The position numbers were made by a program, and so were the translations under genes. Shown here one piece after another: positions 41,740 through 52,400 of a DNA stretch of 64,000 nt. Position 1 is the stretch's first letter. The number at the start of each line of letters is the position of its first letter. Location: NCBI GenBank assembly GCA_022606425.2, contig JAHDVF020000021.1, positions 372,001-436,000 of the forward strand. Direction: 5' to 3'. A model generated the notes under the pieces. The model was not told the DNA's origin. It did not search any database and was given only the letters and a program-made list of their open reading frames with translations. Origin of the DNA: Lepidostoma basale (lineage: Eukaryota > Arthropoda > Insecta > Trichoptera > Lepidostomatidae).

Positions 41740-42115
41740 TAAGAGGAGCAGTGCATATTGTTATTGTTATTGTAAAATTTCTTCATCTTTTTTTTTAATA
41801 GATTTGACGATCTGTGGCACAGAAATCATATCTCCTGGGATGATGTCCCTCCATCTCTTAGGTGGTTTTCAATGTGAACGATGTCCACAAACGATTACGT
41901 AAGGGGCTTTATATGCGAGTCTGTCACTATTCATTCTGGCTACGTGGTTCTTCCAGTATCTTCTTTTGGATGTACTCCACCGAACGATGTCCTCTATTTC
42001 GCAAGTTTTTCTTATGACTGCGTTACGAACACGATCTCGGAGAGTTTTACCAGTAATGGATCTTAGGACATTCATCTCAAATATTCCATCGCAGACCCTT
42101 GGTTAGTACAGTGTC
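41740..42115 (-). mobile_element. Family E retrotransposon C-terminal copy
   Basis: Minus-strand frame MNVLRSITGKTLRDRVRNAV, IRKTCEIEDIVRWSTSKRRY, WKNHVARMNSDRLAYKAPYV then a stop; PPKRWRDIIPGD follows in another frame, then AAAAAAGATGAAG. Same order as 30972-31582 and 56054-56427. Confidence 0.75.
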
Positions 42116-42340
42116 AGCCCGCGTCGAAAAATAACAAAACATAAATAATTTAGAACTTGTCACACGAGTGTTATCGTGGATATAATGTAATTAAATATAA
42201 TCTACATAAATTGGATATAAATTATAAAATATTGATAGAAAGTCATTTTGTCATTTCACTAAATCTCTACCTATGTAAAGAGATTGACGGATATTATATT
42301 TGTAAATTTATTAATTTCTATTATATAATATTGTGTCTTG

Positions 42341-42465
42341 AACAATGATGAAAAACTCCATATAAAATAATTAATACGAATGAAAACGACTGTTTTATAG
42401 AAGTCTTATTATTATTTACGGGAACGACATGTTTCGGCTTTCTTAGGCATTATTAAATATTGACA
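42341..42465 (-). repeat. HH-b element fragment
   Basis: gtcttgaacaatgatgaaaaactcc…gaatgaaaacgactgttttatagaagtc…ggaacgacatgtttcggctttcttaggcattattaaat: outer segment plus a minus-strand motif (42425-42458) with a mutated stem. Confidence 0.55.
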
Positions 42466-42604
42466 TTTGAAAGTCTTAGAGAGACAATCGCCAATATTAA
42501 ATTGAAATACTTAAAATGGAGTTTACGGTAATTATGGTATTGTTAATAAATAATTATCGTGAACAAAATAACAATGCGAATGAGTCAAGGAATACTGATG
42601 AAAA

Positions 42605-42685
42605 CTTGTTATGACCAAATTAATTAGTAGCAGGGCGGTCTATTCCTTCTAACTACCCCTCCGGAGAAGCGGCGTTATGGTTTGT
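42605..42685 (+). mobile_element. Family A extreme 3' end
   Basis: cagggcggtctattccttctaactacccctccggagaagcggcgttatggtttgttgttg: last codons; the TGA stop is mutated and the tail is GTTT/GTT. Confidence 0.55.
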
Positions 42686-42734
42686 TGTTGTTGAATAAAA
42701 GTTTTAACTTATTTTGAGTCTAGAATCAGATAAA

Positions 42735-42875
42735 GGCTTGTTTATTTTGTGGGCGTCTCCCGCGGGGGCAAAACGAGCAGGATGGAGTGCCGCATCGGTT
42801 ATAGTGTGGCAGTCCATTCATTCAGCCTACCCCTTTGGAGATACGGCGTGATGGTTAGTTAGTTAGTTAGTTAAG
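42735..42875 (+). repeat. SINE-A copy, truncated
   Basis: tttattttgtgggcgtctcccgcggggg… then agtgtggcagtccattcattcagcc…tgatggttagttagttagttagtta. The middle (gacgatcgaag…gaggttcgc) is deleted. GTTA tail intact. Confidence 0.7.
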
Positions 42876-43529
42876 AACTTATTTGCTGTACATATTTTGA
42901 TGATACATCGCTCAGCTGACTAACAATTTCAATCTGTTCCAAATAACTTATTGTTACTTATTCAGCGTTGGATAAACCTCGACTCACGAAATCATTTAAA
43001 GTTTATTCTCTAATCCTCTATTTATGGATGCATTCAACACGATGCGAGTGTGACATAATTACACGGAGTTACACAGCTAAACCGATTAAGTTATACAACA
43101 TTTAACCCGCCGTATTGTAACTTCAAATATTCAATTTTGATTGGAGCTTTTATGATTAGACACCGTAATAACGATTACATTAATATCGCCTTTAGAAGAA
43201 AGCTCGAACGAGTTATTAAATCAAATGTAATAACAGAAGCTTTTTAATCCTTTTCAATGAGTAAATACTGAACAAAACAGCCCAACTCATATAATTCGGC
43301 TTTAGGTTTGGAACGATTATTTAATGTGATCACGCATGATTAAATAATAATGCAATTACTTGTCTTGTCTACCAATGTCAACCATTATTATTCAATCAGA
43401 AAATCATAACTTGTTGAATAATTTTTATAAACTATTAATATTGCATCCTTAACGTTAGTTATATACAGTCTGATACAATGCACATTAATAATTAATATTA
43501 AAATTGTTATAAAATGTAAAATGAGCTCG
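42876..43529. other. AT-rich single-copy DNA
   Basis: No recognised feature apart from chance frames. Confidence 0.4.
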
Positions 43530-43680
43530 CTAGATTGTTTGTAAAACCTGAAGACGCCATCATAGGTTGGCGAAACAGCTCTCGCGACAAACTTATATAA
43601 ATAAATCGGGATACGTAACACAAGTGTTTTAAACTTAAACATTTTAGAACATTGAAGTATCATAGTGTTTAGGAATAAAT
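43530..43680 (+). repeat. HH-a related element (single)
   Basis: Motif at 43548-43582 followed by acttatataaataaatcgggata, and the outer phrase cattgaagtatcatagtgttt shared with other HH-a units. It is not in an inverted pair. Confidence 0.6.
43548..43582 (+). ncRNA. Hammerhead-like motif (HH-a variant)
   Basis: CTGAAGAC, stem GCCA/TGGC (weaker, longer loop), GAAAC, AGCT, CTC, then GCGAC. U7 to A and GTC to CTC changes are expected to impair cleavage. Confidence 0.45.
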
Positions 43681-43879
43681 AATTTACTAGGTATAAAATA
43701 CGAGTATATTATTTTTTATTATTATTCCTGTGAATATGAAATTATGTCTTTGTGTTAATAATTTTTTTTTATAAATTCAGCAAGAAGCATTGTTATTCAT
43801 AAAATTTAACTAAATTATGGGATCATCTTCGTTTAGTTATAATAAGATACCTTTATTAACCAAGTATTATTGATATTTT
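43681..43879. other. AT-rich DNA
   Basis: Nothing recognised. Confidence 0.35.
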
Positions 43880-44060
43880 CTTGTACTTAGGAAATTGAAA
43901 ATAACTTTGTTTAATCCACTAATTTTTAAAAAATATTAAAAAAACACCACATGTTTCGGAGGATACCACCATCTTATGGAGGTATCCTCCGAAACTTTTA
44001 ATAATTAGTGGATTAAACAAAGTTATTTTCAATTTTCTAAGTATATTACTATGGAATTCC
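43880..44060. repeat. HH-d palindromic element
   Basis: Arms aaattgaaaataactttgtttaatccactaat / attagtggattaaacaaagttattttcaattt surround opposed half-motifs: acatgtttcggaggataccacc (left) and ggaggtatcctccgaaact (right). The central CTGAAGA boxes are deleted at the join. Stem GGAGG/CCTCC is perfect. Confidence 0.7.
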
Positions 44061-44782
44061 ACAGTGTTATTACCTTAGTGTTCAATAAGTTGATATTTTC
44101 TTTTTAAATCAACATTTCTGACAAATAAATTAAGATAAATTTGTGTGAAATATGCAAGAATTGTTTTATTGTTAATGGTGTATTATCAATAAAGCTTATT
44201 TTATCACAAGAAAATTACTTAATAAGGGTAGTAAGCAAAGTTAATAAAAAAAATACTAAATCAGATACCATTAATCAAATAAAATATATGTGAAAACACA
44301 TAGTTTAACTATGTAAGTACACGTCCCTTCACAAATATTATAACACACAAGTTGTTATCAAACAAACAATCCAATTGTAACAAAAACGAAATTATGTCCA
44401 ACAAAATATTGACATTGTATAATCATGAGAAACTACGTAAATTCAAATAAACATTTGCTAGTAATGAATCTATGTATGTTTCTGTTATATGCTGCTTTGA
44501 TTGCCTTATTGGAGGTTTCATCACTCGGTGAGTTGGCAGGAATTGAGGATTTAGGATTGCGTGTTCCTTTCGTTGTTTCCCCACCCAGCGGGGGAAGCGG
44601 TCCCAAGTGATACTGTGTGCAATGGAAACATTGTTACATCTTTGTTGTATCATCAAGCCTACCTTCATGAAAGTAATAAACTGTGAAGCAATCCTAAGAA
44701 AGTTGAGAAATCTTTGTGTTAAAAACAAGAATTCCGAGTATAGTATTATTTTTCGGTTGTTACTTTTTGTCACGATAAACTA
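44061..44782. other. AT-rich DNA with a GC-richer patch (44500-44615)
   Basis: Overlapping frames on both strands cross the patch but match nothing known. No repeat identified. Confidence 0.3.
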
Positions 44783-45193
44783 TCTAACTAACTAACCATT
44801 ACGCCGTCTCCCCGAAAGGGTAGGCAGAAAGAATGAACTGTCACACTTTTACTGATGCGGCACTCCATCCTTCTCTTTTCGCCCCGCGGGAGACGCGGTG
44901 TGATGGGTTGCGAACCTCATCGCCACCAATAGGCATCTCCCGCGCACACTTTGATCGTCCAACACCCACAAAATAAATCTAAAACTAGTAATATAAAATA
45001 CAATGATATAAAATAAAATAACACAATAATAATAATTTAACACAAAATATTCTTTTTAGATGGTGCACATATTGTCTATTTAATTTATGCTCCACGAATC
45101 CACCGTTTTTTTTTTAATTTAGCACATAATGTAAACACGAAATGTTTTTTTTCGATGTTGCACATGTTTACATGGACGATCCGGACTTTTGTG
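44783..45193 (-). repeat. SINE-A copy, near full length with internal duplication
   Basis: Plus view starts with GTTA-tail complement (ctaactaactaacc), then the family A-like 3' end, body and 5' end (gacgatccggacttttgtg at 45176). Two tgttgcacat/ggtgcacat units near 45062 and 45157 indicate an internal ~100 bp duplication. Confidence 0.75.
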
Positions 45194-45494
45194 TTTATTT
45201 AATTTATATTACACATATCCACCGTTTTTTAAAATTAGTTGTAATTAGGCACTTAACCAGCAAGAACTTTAAAATAATATTGAAGAAATTATTCAAATTG
45301 TCATTGGAACAAATGAAAAAATTATTTTTACACCTGTCAAATTCTTTATAAAAACGATAAAACGATAATAAAATAAAAATTCAGATTTCACATAAAAGAA
45401 AATTTCGATGTTTTTTTTAATAACCTTAGGACATGAGTATGAGAAACAACACTGCTAAACTTGTTAATTTTTATAAAGACTTTAAAATTATTAA
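45194..45494. other. AT-rich DNA
   Basis: Nothing recognised. Confidence 0.4.
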
Positions 45495-45725
45495 AACCTG
45501 GTAGCGACTCTAAAATGGTAATGGGCAGGTCACGTAGACAGAAGCTCGGACGAAAAATGGACAAAAGGACTGATACAACTATGGTGGAAAGATGATCTGA
45601 ACAGACGTGTCGGAATAACCTGGATACAGTCTGCACAAGACAGATTGACATGGAAGCAAATGGAGGAGGCCTTTGTCCATCAGTGGACGGGAATAGGCTG
45701 AGGAAGAAGAAGGAGAAGATATAGA
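45495..45725 (+). mobile_element. Family C retrotransposon C-terminus
   Basis: Plus strand VATLKW*WAGHVDRSSDEKW then LWWKDDLNRRVGITWIQSAQ, DRLTWKQMEEAFVHQWTGIG, stop, GGAAGAAGAAGGAGAAG tail. KW-WAGHVAR…W-DD…G-W-Q-AQDR--WK is the classic ending of a very common insect RTE/Jockey-like family. The middle (RP-GRPQ-R) is deleted. Confidence 0.8.
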
Positions 45726-45839
45726 TTAATGTTTTTTTTAAGTTGATTTGCCTCGATTTAATTACATCGATATATTTCGAAAGTTGTGTATTAGTAATAA
45801 ATACGAACATATGAGTAATTAATCTTGACCAATGATGTA

Positions 45840-46040
45840 AAACTCCATATTAAATATTGAATTGTATAATAATTAAAACGAATGAAAACGTCTGTTTTCT
45901 AGAAGTTTTATCATAGTAAATGGGGATGATATGTTTCGCCTATGGTATTTGTCATCACATTCGATTACAATAAAACTTCTATAAAACGGACGTTTTCATT
46001 AGTATAAATTTGAAGCTTTACATCAATGTTCAAGAAATAA
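45840..46040. repeat. HH-b palindrome with deleted centre
   Basis: Arms gaatgaaaacgtctgttttctagaagtttta / taaaacttctataaaacggacgttttcatt. The left arm keeps gatatgtttcgcc; the right motif is lost. Outer segments cttgacc.atgatgtaaaactccat at left and tacatca.tgttcaagaaa at right pair as well. Confidence 0.6.
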
Positions 46041-46144
46041 TATATAGGTACTTTCATCTTCAAAAGAACGATTGACACAAATCAAATTAATAATTTTCGA
46101 ACAGTAAGAACCATAGCAATAGCGCTGATAATTTAAATTAAACC

Positions 46145-46265
46145 AAATCTGATGGTGGTCCAGAGGACGATACGCTTATCTCCTAACCCAAGCGACCTGG
46201 TTCAATCCTGGAAACGACCCGTTTTTTTTTTTAAAAAAAAAAGAGATTATAATATGGTATTAATG
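46145..46265 (+). repeat. tRNA-derived SINE copy
   Basis: ctgatggtggtccagaggacgatacgcttatctcctaacccaagcgacctGGTTCAATCCtgg: B box near-perfect. Then a short body and t/a runs. Head related to the SINEs at 598 and 21097. Confidence 0.6.
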
Positions 46266-46274
46266 AATAAAACA

Positions 46275-46425
46275 ATAGAATAAGATTGAAGAAAGTGTGG
46301 TACGATCAAAGCGATAAAAAAATGGATATAGGCCACGTGGAGTCGATGTGCGAATATAATGATTTATAAATGTTGAAAAAACCGTGTGGTGGTCCATCCT
46401 TTCTTCCTACCCATTCTTTACGTGA
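46275..46425 (+). mobile_element. Family A 3' fragment, decayed
   Basis: agaaagtgtggtacgatcaaagcgata…ggccacgtggagtcgatgtgcg…gtgtggtggtccatcctttcttcctaccc: RKVWYDQ… to the C-terminus with deletions, no tail array. Confidence 0.6.
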
Positions 46426-46764
46426 ATAAGATATTTAAAATAATACAAGACAAAATAATGTATAAAATGTTCATATTTTATTATAATATTTAAAGAATTA
46501 TGTTTTATGAAGGATTCTTCATACATACCGAGGTAAATAAATTAAAAAGTCCAAAAAAATGTTTTGCAAAAAATACGCCATGGCAGAACTCGTAAATACG
46601 AGTATAACAATATAATGGTTGATATAAACAATAAAATATTGAATAATGTTGAAAGTAACGGGAAACTACCACATAAAATCCCAAATGTTACACTTAGCTG
46701 TAAACCAATCCCTTAGATTGAAACTGGCCAAGAATAGAAATTTTAAGAGTACTAAATAAAATTT
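46426..46764. other. AT-rich DNA
   Basis: Nothing recognised. Confidence 0.4.
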
Positions 46765-46995
46765 TATTTATTGTTTCTTGAACAATGATGTAAAACTCCA
46801 TATTAAATAATTAATACAAATGAAAACGTAGTTTTCTAGAAGTTTTATTATATTTTATGGGAATGACATGTTTCGCCCTTCTAAGGCATTATCAAATGTG
46901 ACATTTGATAATGTCTTAGAAGGGCGAAACATGTCATTCCCAAAAAATATAATAAAACTTTTTGAAAACTGACGTTTTCATTCGTATTATATAAA
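46765..46995. repeat. HH-b palindrome, best-preserved pair
   Basis: Arms from about 46812 to 46990 are near-perfect complements. Opposed motifs (46865-46899 minus, 46901-46935 plus) are separated by a single base, so the RNA would fold into one long hairpin on either strand. The outer segment cttgaacaatgatgtaaaactccat is present only at left. Confidence 0.75.
46865..46899 (-). ncRNA. Hammerhead-like motif (HH-b)
   Basis: Minus strand TTTGATAAT, GCCTT-AGA-AGGGC, GAAAC, ATGTC. Core TTGATAA rather than CTGATGA. The partner at 46901-46935 has GTCTT in place of GCCTT, turning one stem pair into G-T. Confidence 0.45.
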
Positions 46996-47649
46996 ATTTT
47001 GTTTGAAAAACAATCGTAAATATATAATATGAAGTCACACTTTTGTTTTCTTTTATGTACTTTTCTCTTTCTTTTCCATCTTTTTAGCTCCAGTACAAAG
47101 ATTAACGTTATTAACTCATCCTATTAAGAGCCATTCTCTTCGCTTTATAAGAGACTTATAACTAGCATCTCTTAGTCCTTTAGTCAAAGCATGAGGCATA
47201 ATAGCCAGTCTGAAAGGTCGTAGAAACGTGTATCTTTGTAATATGACGCAGTGTCTAGTTAATAGTACATTATGGCTGGTTGCGTATTCCTTTCTTCAGA
47301 ACAAGTGTCATTCCTCATTACTTACTATTATCCATTGAGATGGAGATTCTAATGAACAATGCGCCTGGCGACACGCGTGAAGCCGTACTCCATTGACGGC
47401 TGCCTCAATACATCTGGGTCAGAATTAGTTTTAAGAAATCAAGAGCCAAAATGTGTGTAAGGTCACTATGACACAAAATCGGACTCATCTTCGGCCTCGA
47501 TGACATAGCCTCATGTATCACAATATCTTAAATGGATACAAACTACACAAACAATAAATTAAACAAAAAATATTAAACTTTCATTGACGTCATAGATTTT
47601 ATGGAATACAGAGACAATTACACTTAAGATTTACTTTTAAATTATTTCA
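46996..47649. other. Single-copy DNA with GC-richer island (47260-47430)
   Basis: Island tggctggttgcgtattcctttcttcag…gcgcctggcgacacgcgtgaagccg… has no repeat or frame; candidate conserved noncoding element. Confidence 0.3.
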
Positions 47650-47720
47650 CTTTCTGTCACGCTTTTTAATAGTAGGTGTAGACAGAGAGGATGGACCAAC
47701 ACACTTAACTATTCTTAAAT
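47650..47720 (-). mobile_element. Family A extreme 3' scrap
   Basis: tttctgtcacgctttttaatagtaggtgtagacagagaggatggaccaacacac: antisense of the last ~20 codons. Confidence 0.5.
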
Positions 47721-47789
47721 AAAATTTCAAATCTTCTTTATATTTTAAATAGACATTACGAATATAAATACAATTAAGTTGCCAATTAC

Positions 47790-48010
47790 GACACTAATGA
47801 GGCTGAATACTGTCCAATATTTGGAGTATTCTATTCCTTTTGAACATTGCTTTATCAACATGAAAAATATCCATCTCCGAACCGATAATTTTTAGCAGGT
47901 TGATTGCTTTCCCCACCAGCATCACCAGGGGCAGGTTGATTCTACACCCTTGGATATTAAACAAGTCTGTACTGACGCTGTCAAAGATAGCTATACGGAA
48001 CATAAAGATA
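47790..48010 (-). mobile_element. Family D C-terminal fragment
   Basis: Minus strand MFRIAIFDSVSTDLFNIQGC, RINLPLVMLVGKAINLLKII, GSEMDIFHVDKAMFKR: matches the C-terminus of the copies at 9565 and 20955 (CRTNLPLVMPVGRAIKLLN). No tail. Confidence 0.75.
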
Positions 48011-48018
48011 AATACTCT

Positions 48019-48142
48019 CCCATAAATTTAGCCCCAGCATAAAACTTACAAAATATACAAAATCACATTTCCAACAATTTTTCCTACAGAGGAATAGCCA
48101 TTAGAGCTGAACCTCTGTAAGCCAGAAGATCCAAGTCCAAGT
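48019..48142 (-). repeat. Short interspersed repeat L
   Basis: tttagccccag…cctctgtaagccagaagatccaagtccaag; same orientation as the copy at 2107. It begins only ~10 bp after the family D fragment. Confidence 0.55.
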
Positions 48143-48149
48143 ATAACAT

Positions 48150-48235
48150 ACTTTTCTCAAATCCCTTAACATTCATACAGCGCATAATGCTTGCACTAAG
48201 TTTTTTTAGGCTCAACACATGGCGTAGGTACATTT
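48150..48235 (-). mobile_element. Family A scrap
   Basis: ctcaaatcccttaacattcatacagcgcataatgcttgcac…gctcaacacatggc: antisense of the CMTRCMNVEE region, decayed. Confidence 0.4.
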
Positions 48236-48582
48236 TATTTTAATTGTTTTTCTACCACCATAAGAAATTTATAAACAATATGATGTATTTTTTCATAATA
48301 TTGTAATTTTCGTCAACAAAACGCTATTGGTTTCAATTAATTATGTATATTTGTCTCAACGTTAAAATAGCACATAAGAAAACCTTTAATCTAAACAAAT
48401 CAGTTAACTTACTCAACAGACATTAGAAAAGCGTAATTATTTAAGGCATTTATTGAGTACAGAAATCTATTAAGAACAAAGTACTCGTATGTATCATTGG
48501 GATAGTATTTTAATTCATAATATTTCTACAATATGAAATTAATAATTTAAACTTAATAAGTTTGCTATAATCAATAAAAAAA
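48236..48582. other. AT-rich DNA
   Basis: Nothing recognised. Confidence 0.4.
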
Positions 48583-49102
48583 ACTAACTTACCAACCAAA
48601 ATGATGAACTGCCACTCTTCTCTTTTCTGACATACTTATCTGGATTCCTCAACATTCATACACGCATGTCGATTTCTCCGACTCCTCGCGTGGCCGACAT
48701 TCAATATTTGATTTATTTGATCGTGCCACGTTTACTCGATCTTCTTTTGTTTCTTGATCCATGAACATCCTTAACATGTATACTTTTTACCGTTTTGTTC
48801 TATTTTTCCATGTGTCAAAACCATCTTAATATTCTTTTCATTATTTTGTTCAGAACACTCATAATGTAATTGCAAACGATCTGGAAATATGTCTGTAATG
48901 ATTGTAATTTTTATTAAAATAAATTAAATGAAATACTTTAAATAAAACATAAACAATTTAAATACAAAAAACACTTTCATTCGCACCGCATTCACATCTT
49001 ATATTTTCATACACAGATTTTCTACATATTCGTCTAGGAGATTTATTTCTACCGCATTCATTATTCTTTGGCCAGTTCTATGCTTCGCTTCCATACTAAA
49101 TT
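48583..49102 (-). mobile_element. Family A copy split by a ~115 bp insertion
   Basis: Right part 48978-49102 (antisense of LMYGSEAW…ENIRSECGAN) and left part 48583-48862 (MNKIM…SLRWF…GTRN…CMNVEE) flank AT-rich foreign DNA at about 48863-48972. acact occurs at both edges. The end near the stop is deleted. Confidence 0.7.
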
Positions 49103-49587
49103 ATAAAACAAAGAAATATAGTTATTTTATGATTTCTTGTGTTGTAATTATCTTTAATTTTTAGACAATGATTATGATATTTGAAATTTGCGTTTGATAA
49201 ATGAATGTAAACTTGAGCATGTTTGAAGATACTCAATCAAGTGATCTTTAATCACACAAAATCGTATTTAAGCATTGTAGACTAAATCATTTTGTTCTTG
49301 CGTAATGTATATTCCATTAAGCTTATTACATTACAGTCTGCTTATTAAATAGCTTGCAAATATCCTCCAATTATCTTCGGCTTAATTCGCAATAAATTAT
49401 CTCTCCTGAAGATGACCCCGCGATCATCCAATGCCCAAATAATGACGACCTCGCGAATGTACCTCCATCCATTAAATCTGCCGTGTGCCAGTTTATTTCG
49501 AGTGGACGTAATTTGTTTACGATCAATCGGAAGACAGGCGAAATCTTAAACGACTCTCTAAATCTGTATTAAAATAATTTAGAAACT
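49103..49587. other. Single-copy DNA with GC-richer island (49370-49550)
   Basis: ctcctgaagatgaccccgcgatcatccaatgcccaaataatgacgacctcgcg…: no repeat match, no frame. ctgaagatgacc has a chance likeness to an HH core but no GAAAC follows. Confidence 0.3.
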
Positions 49588-49700
49588 ATCTAACCATCAC
49601 GCCGTCTCTCCGGAGGGGTAGGCAGATAAATTGGACCTTCACACTCTTCTATCCTGACCAAACTCTCGGAATTCTAATTTCACACACCGTGACACGCAAG
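49588..49700 (-). mobile_element. Family A extreme 3' fragment
   Basis: ctaaccatcacgccgtctctccggaggggtaggcagataaattggacc…: antisense of the C-terminus with a short tail. Confidence 0.65.
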
Positions 49701-49814
49701 CTCGTCGATTGTTCCTATTCCATAACGGCATCTTATCGACTTTTACAGAGCGTTTAAAATATCTTTTTTAAGTCCTTTCAGTGCATAAGTTATTCGCTTG
49801 TAATAATTGTCTTA

Positions 49815-50525
49815 TCTTGGTCTTTTCCAGGTCTTTGTCTTTGCCTGGCAAAGACCAAGGTGATGGGTACGGAAAAGCTTGAAATCAACGTGGACGGCAA
49901 CAGAATTGAGAATGTCCAAGAATATACATACTTGGGACACAATATTCGATTGGGCCGAGATAACCAAAACGTAGAGTTAAAACGAAGAATTGGACTAAGC
50001 TGGGCAGCTTTCGGAAACATGAGTTACATCCTTAAAAACCGGAAAATACCGATCAACCTGAAACGAAAGTCTATGAAGCCTGCGTTCTGCCAGTTGGTAC
50101 TTATGGTCTTAAAACTATTACATTGTCCAAACAAAGTGCCGAGAAACTACGAGTGACCCAAAGAGCCATGGAAAGAGCCATAATAGGAATAAGCCTAAGA
50201 GACAGAGTCAGAAACGATACGGTGAGAGAAATAACAAAGGTCACTGACATTATCCACCGGGTGGCGACTCTAAAATGGCAATGGGCAGGTCACGTAGCCA
50301 GAAGCTCAGACAAAAAGTGGACAAGAAAACTGCTGTCTTAGAGACCGTGGACGGCAAAGAGAAGTGCAGGACGACCGCAACTACGGTGGAAGAATGATCT
50401 GAACAGACACGTGGGAATAACCTGGATGCAGTATATTCAGGGCAGAGTGACATAGAAGCAAATGGAGGAGACCTTTGTCCAGGAGTGGACGGGAATAGAC
50501 TAAGGAAGAAGAAGAAGAAGAAGAA
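49815..50525 (+). mobile_element. Family C retrotransposon, ~680 bp 3' copy
   Basis: Contains coding from AKTKVMG through the GAA tail (ggaagaagaagaagaagaagaa). At its 5' edge a 17-bp inverted segment (cttggtcttttccagg against cctggcaaagaccaag, 49815-49859) suggests twin priming or template switching during insertion. Confidence 0.8.
49842..50500 (+). pseudogene. Family C reverse transcriptase C-terminal pseudogene
   Basis: Order of segments: AKTKVMGTEKLEINVDGNRI, ENVQEYTYLGHNIRLGRDNQ, ELKRRIGLSWAAFGNMSYIL, a frameshift at about 50075, YGLKTITLSKQSAEKLRVTQ, RAMERAIIGISLRDRVRNDT, IHRVATLKWQWAGHVARSSD, KKWTRKLLS then a stop (usually W), GRPQLRWKNDLNRHVGITWM, stop in the final WKQMEE part, TGID, stop. 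The catalytic palm lies upstream of the truncation. Comparison with 45495 and 52695 defines the family. Confidence 0.8.
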
Positions 50526-51005
50526 TGAATTCCTATATCAAGTTTCTAACACGCAAAAATTATGTAAATCGAATGTTTTTATATATTTAAGTTTAACATA
50601 ATTTTTAACTTAAATTTTAAAATCCAATGGACCAATTCGAACCCACACAGTGTTTCAAACAACAAAATGATTTGAGAAAATTTGTATTACAATCACTGGC
50701 GAAATATTTAAAACACGTGTACTTGTAGCAGCGTGACAAGGAATCCTCGCACTTGAGAAAAGCGTGTATTAACATGCATCATAAGGACCCTTGCACTGAA
50801 CAGGAATTGTAAAAGAAACAAAACAGAGAGGAGTCAGCGTCTTCATAATGTGAGACAAACAAATGTGGAATAATTCTTTATTCAAATTCCTACTGCGTCA
50901 CTTTATTTATCTCTTAAGATGCTTGCCAAGCAGCTTACATCCACATACCACAAGGACGTTTGGCCATGTGTAGAACATATTTATTGAATGTTTCGTCAGA
51001 ATAAA
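50526..51005. other. Single-copy DNA
   Basis: ccaattcgaacccacacag (50632-50650) resembles a reversed B box (GGTTCGAATT), possibly a tRNA-SINE scrap. Otherwise nothing. Confidence 0.3.
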
Positions 51006-51715
51006 TACTAACTAACTAGCTAACTAAGCATCACGCTGTCTCCCCGAGGGGAATAAAAAAATTGCCTGCCACACTTTTCTTTCTTGAAATATTTCTCTCT
51101 CTTCTTCAACATTCATACATCGTATCATGAACGCGCGTCGATTTCTCTGACTCCTCACGTGGCCGACATTCAATATTTGATTAATTTGATCGTGCGACGT
51201 TTTTCTCGGTTTTCCTCTATTTCTTGTTCCATTTACATCGTAAAGATATGCTTTTTTACCATTCTTTCTTCATTCATTCTTTCCATGTGTCCAAAACATC
51301 TTAATGATCCTTTCATTATTTTGTTCATAACTTCATCATTTATTTTTTATATTTTCATTTGACACTCTATCATACACAGAGTATTTACACATTCGTCTAA
51401 GTGATCTCATTTCTACTACATTTATTCTACTTTCATCTTACATTTGCCAGTTCCATGCTTTGCTTCCATACATAAGGGTTGGTATAAAAACAACATTTTA
51501 GCGTTTTTCATGGGTTTTTGTTTGCGAGCACAACTTTAAGTGCACCATTCACTTTGTTGCCTGCGCTAACCCTTCTTTCAATATCCCTCTCCACTTGACC
51601 ATCTTTTGTAAACAAACTACCCAAATACACAAACTCATCTACTTGGTCCAGTTGCGGAATAAAAACAGATGAACTAAGTATATAAACAGGTCTTATTTTA
51701 TTCAAATCACACCTA
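51006..51715 (-). mobile_element. Family A retrotransposon, ~700 bp 3' copy
   Basis: Minus strand runs from (L)DQVDEFVYLGSLFTKDGQVE, RDIERRVSAGNKVNGALKVV, LANKNP into decayed LMYGSKAWNWQ, MRSLRRMC, KIMKGSLRCFGHM, and the C-terminus; a GTTA-type tail (aactaactagctaactaag on plus). Extends further 5' than most copies, second only to 58389-59534. The junction after NP lacks the LSKKARMAVHNG segment (deletion). Confidence 0.8.
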
Positions 51716-52304
51716 TTCTGTGCGAAATAATAAGTACGAAAATAAATTTAACCTTTTCGATGCATCGATTAAAAAGATGTTTTTTTTAATATGACACAGA
51801 AACGTTTTCTTAGTAGTGAACAATGCCCATCCTGGTGCAGTGTTTCCATAATTAAAGTTACATCGAGTATAACAGTGGTCAAGCAAGATTAATCTCTGTA
51901 AAATTTAGTTTTTTTAAACACTTTGTAAAAAATAAACGGTCTTAGTAGTTAAGGTTCGTGAAAAAATATTATTGTAATTTACACATATTTTACTCACTAA
52001 TATCATAACTAACAAACTTACCAGTAATATATAATACATATAGGGATAATATTTTATATCTGACATCTTTTAAATTTTTATAGTATTGGTACATTGTACC
52101 GAAAAAATATGTTTATTCTGAATGTATTATATAATACATAATTTTTTTTTTGTATACAACAGGTCGTTTGAACCCAATAACTGTATACAATTTGTTTTTA
52201 GCTATTATATTAATTCTCATGACATGTGATAGGTAGCTTATCTACAGGTATATCTATTTTATTGTCACGTGAATTCTACACCAGACCAATGACAGTGTAA
52301 CTGT
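51716..52304. other. AT-rich DNA
   Basis: Nothing recognised. Confidence 0.4.
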
Positions 52305-52400
52305 GAATCAAACCCTGTAATCAGTGTGAATCGAACCTAGGACCTTTGGTGTCGAAGTTTTAGATCTTACACTCTACCACGAGTGTCATATGTTTGTAGT
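52305..52400 (-). repeat. tRNA-derived SINE or tRNA pseudogene
   Basis: On the minus strand: CGTGGTAGAGTGTAAG (A box TGGTAGAGTG), an anticodon-like stretch, GGTCCTAGGTTCGATTCACA (B box GGTTCGATTC). Spacing suits a tRNA of ~73 nt but the acceptor and anticodon stems do not close well. No second copy in the window. Confidence 0.5.

Noticed and set aside
45388..45810. 140-codon minus-strand frame
   Set aside because: Antisense to the family C C-terminus on the plus strand (GITWIQSAQDR…).
49393..49404. Hammerhead core-like ctgaagatgacc
   Set aside because: No hairpin and no GAAAC follow within the expected distance.
52305..52400. Functional tRNA gene
   Set aside because: A and B boxes are good but acceptor and anticodon stems do not close; better explained as a tRNA-derived repeat.
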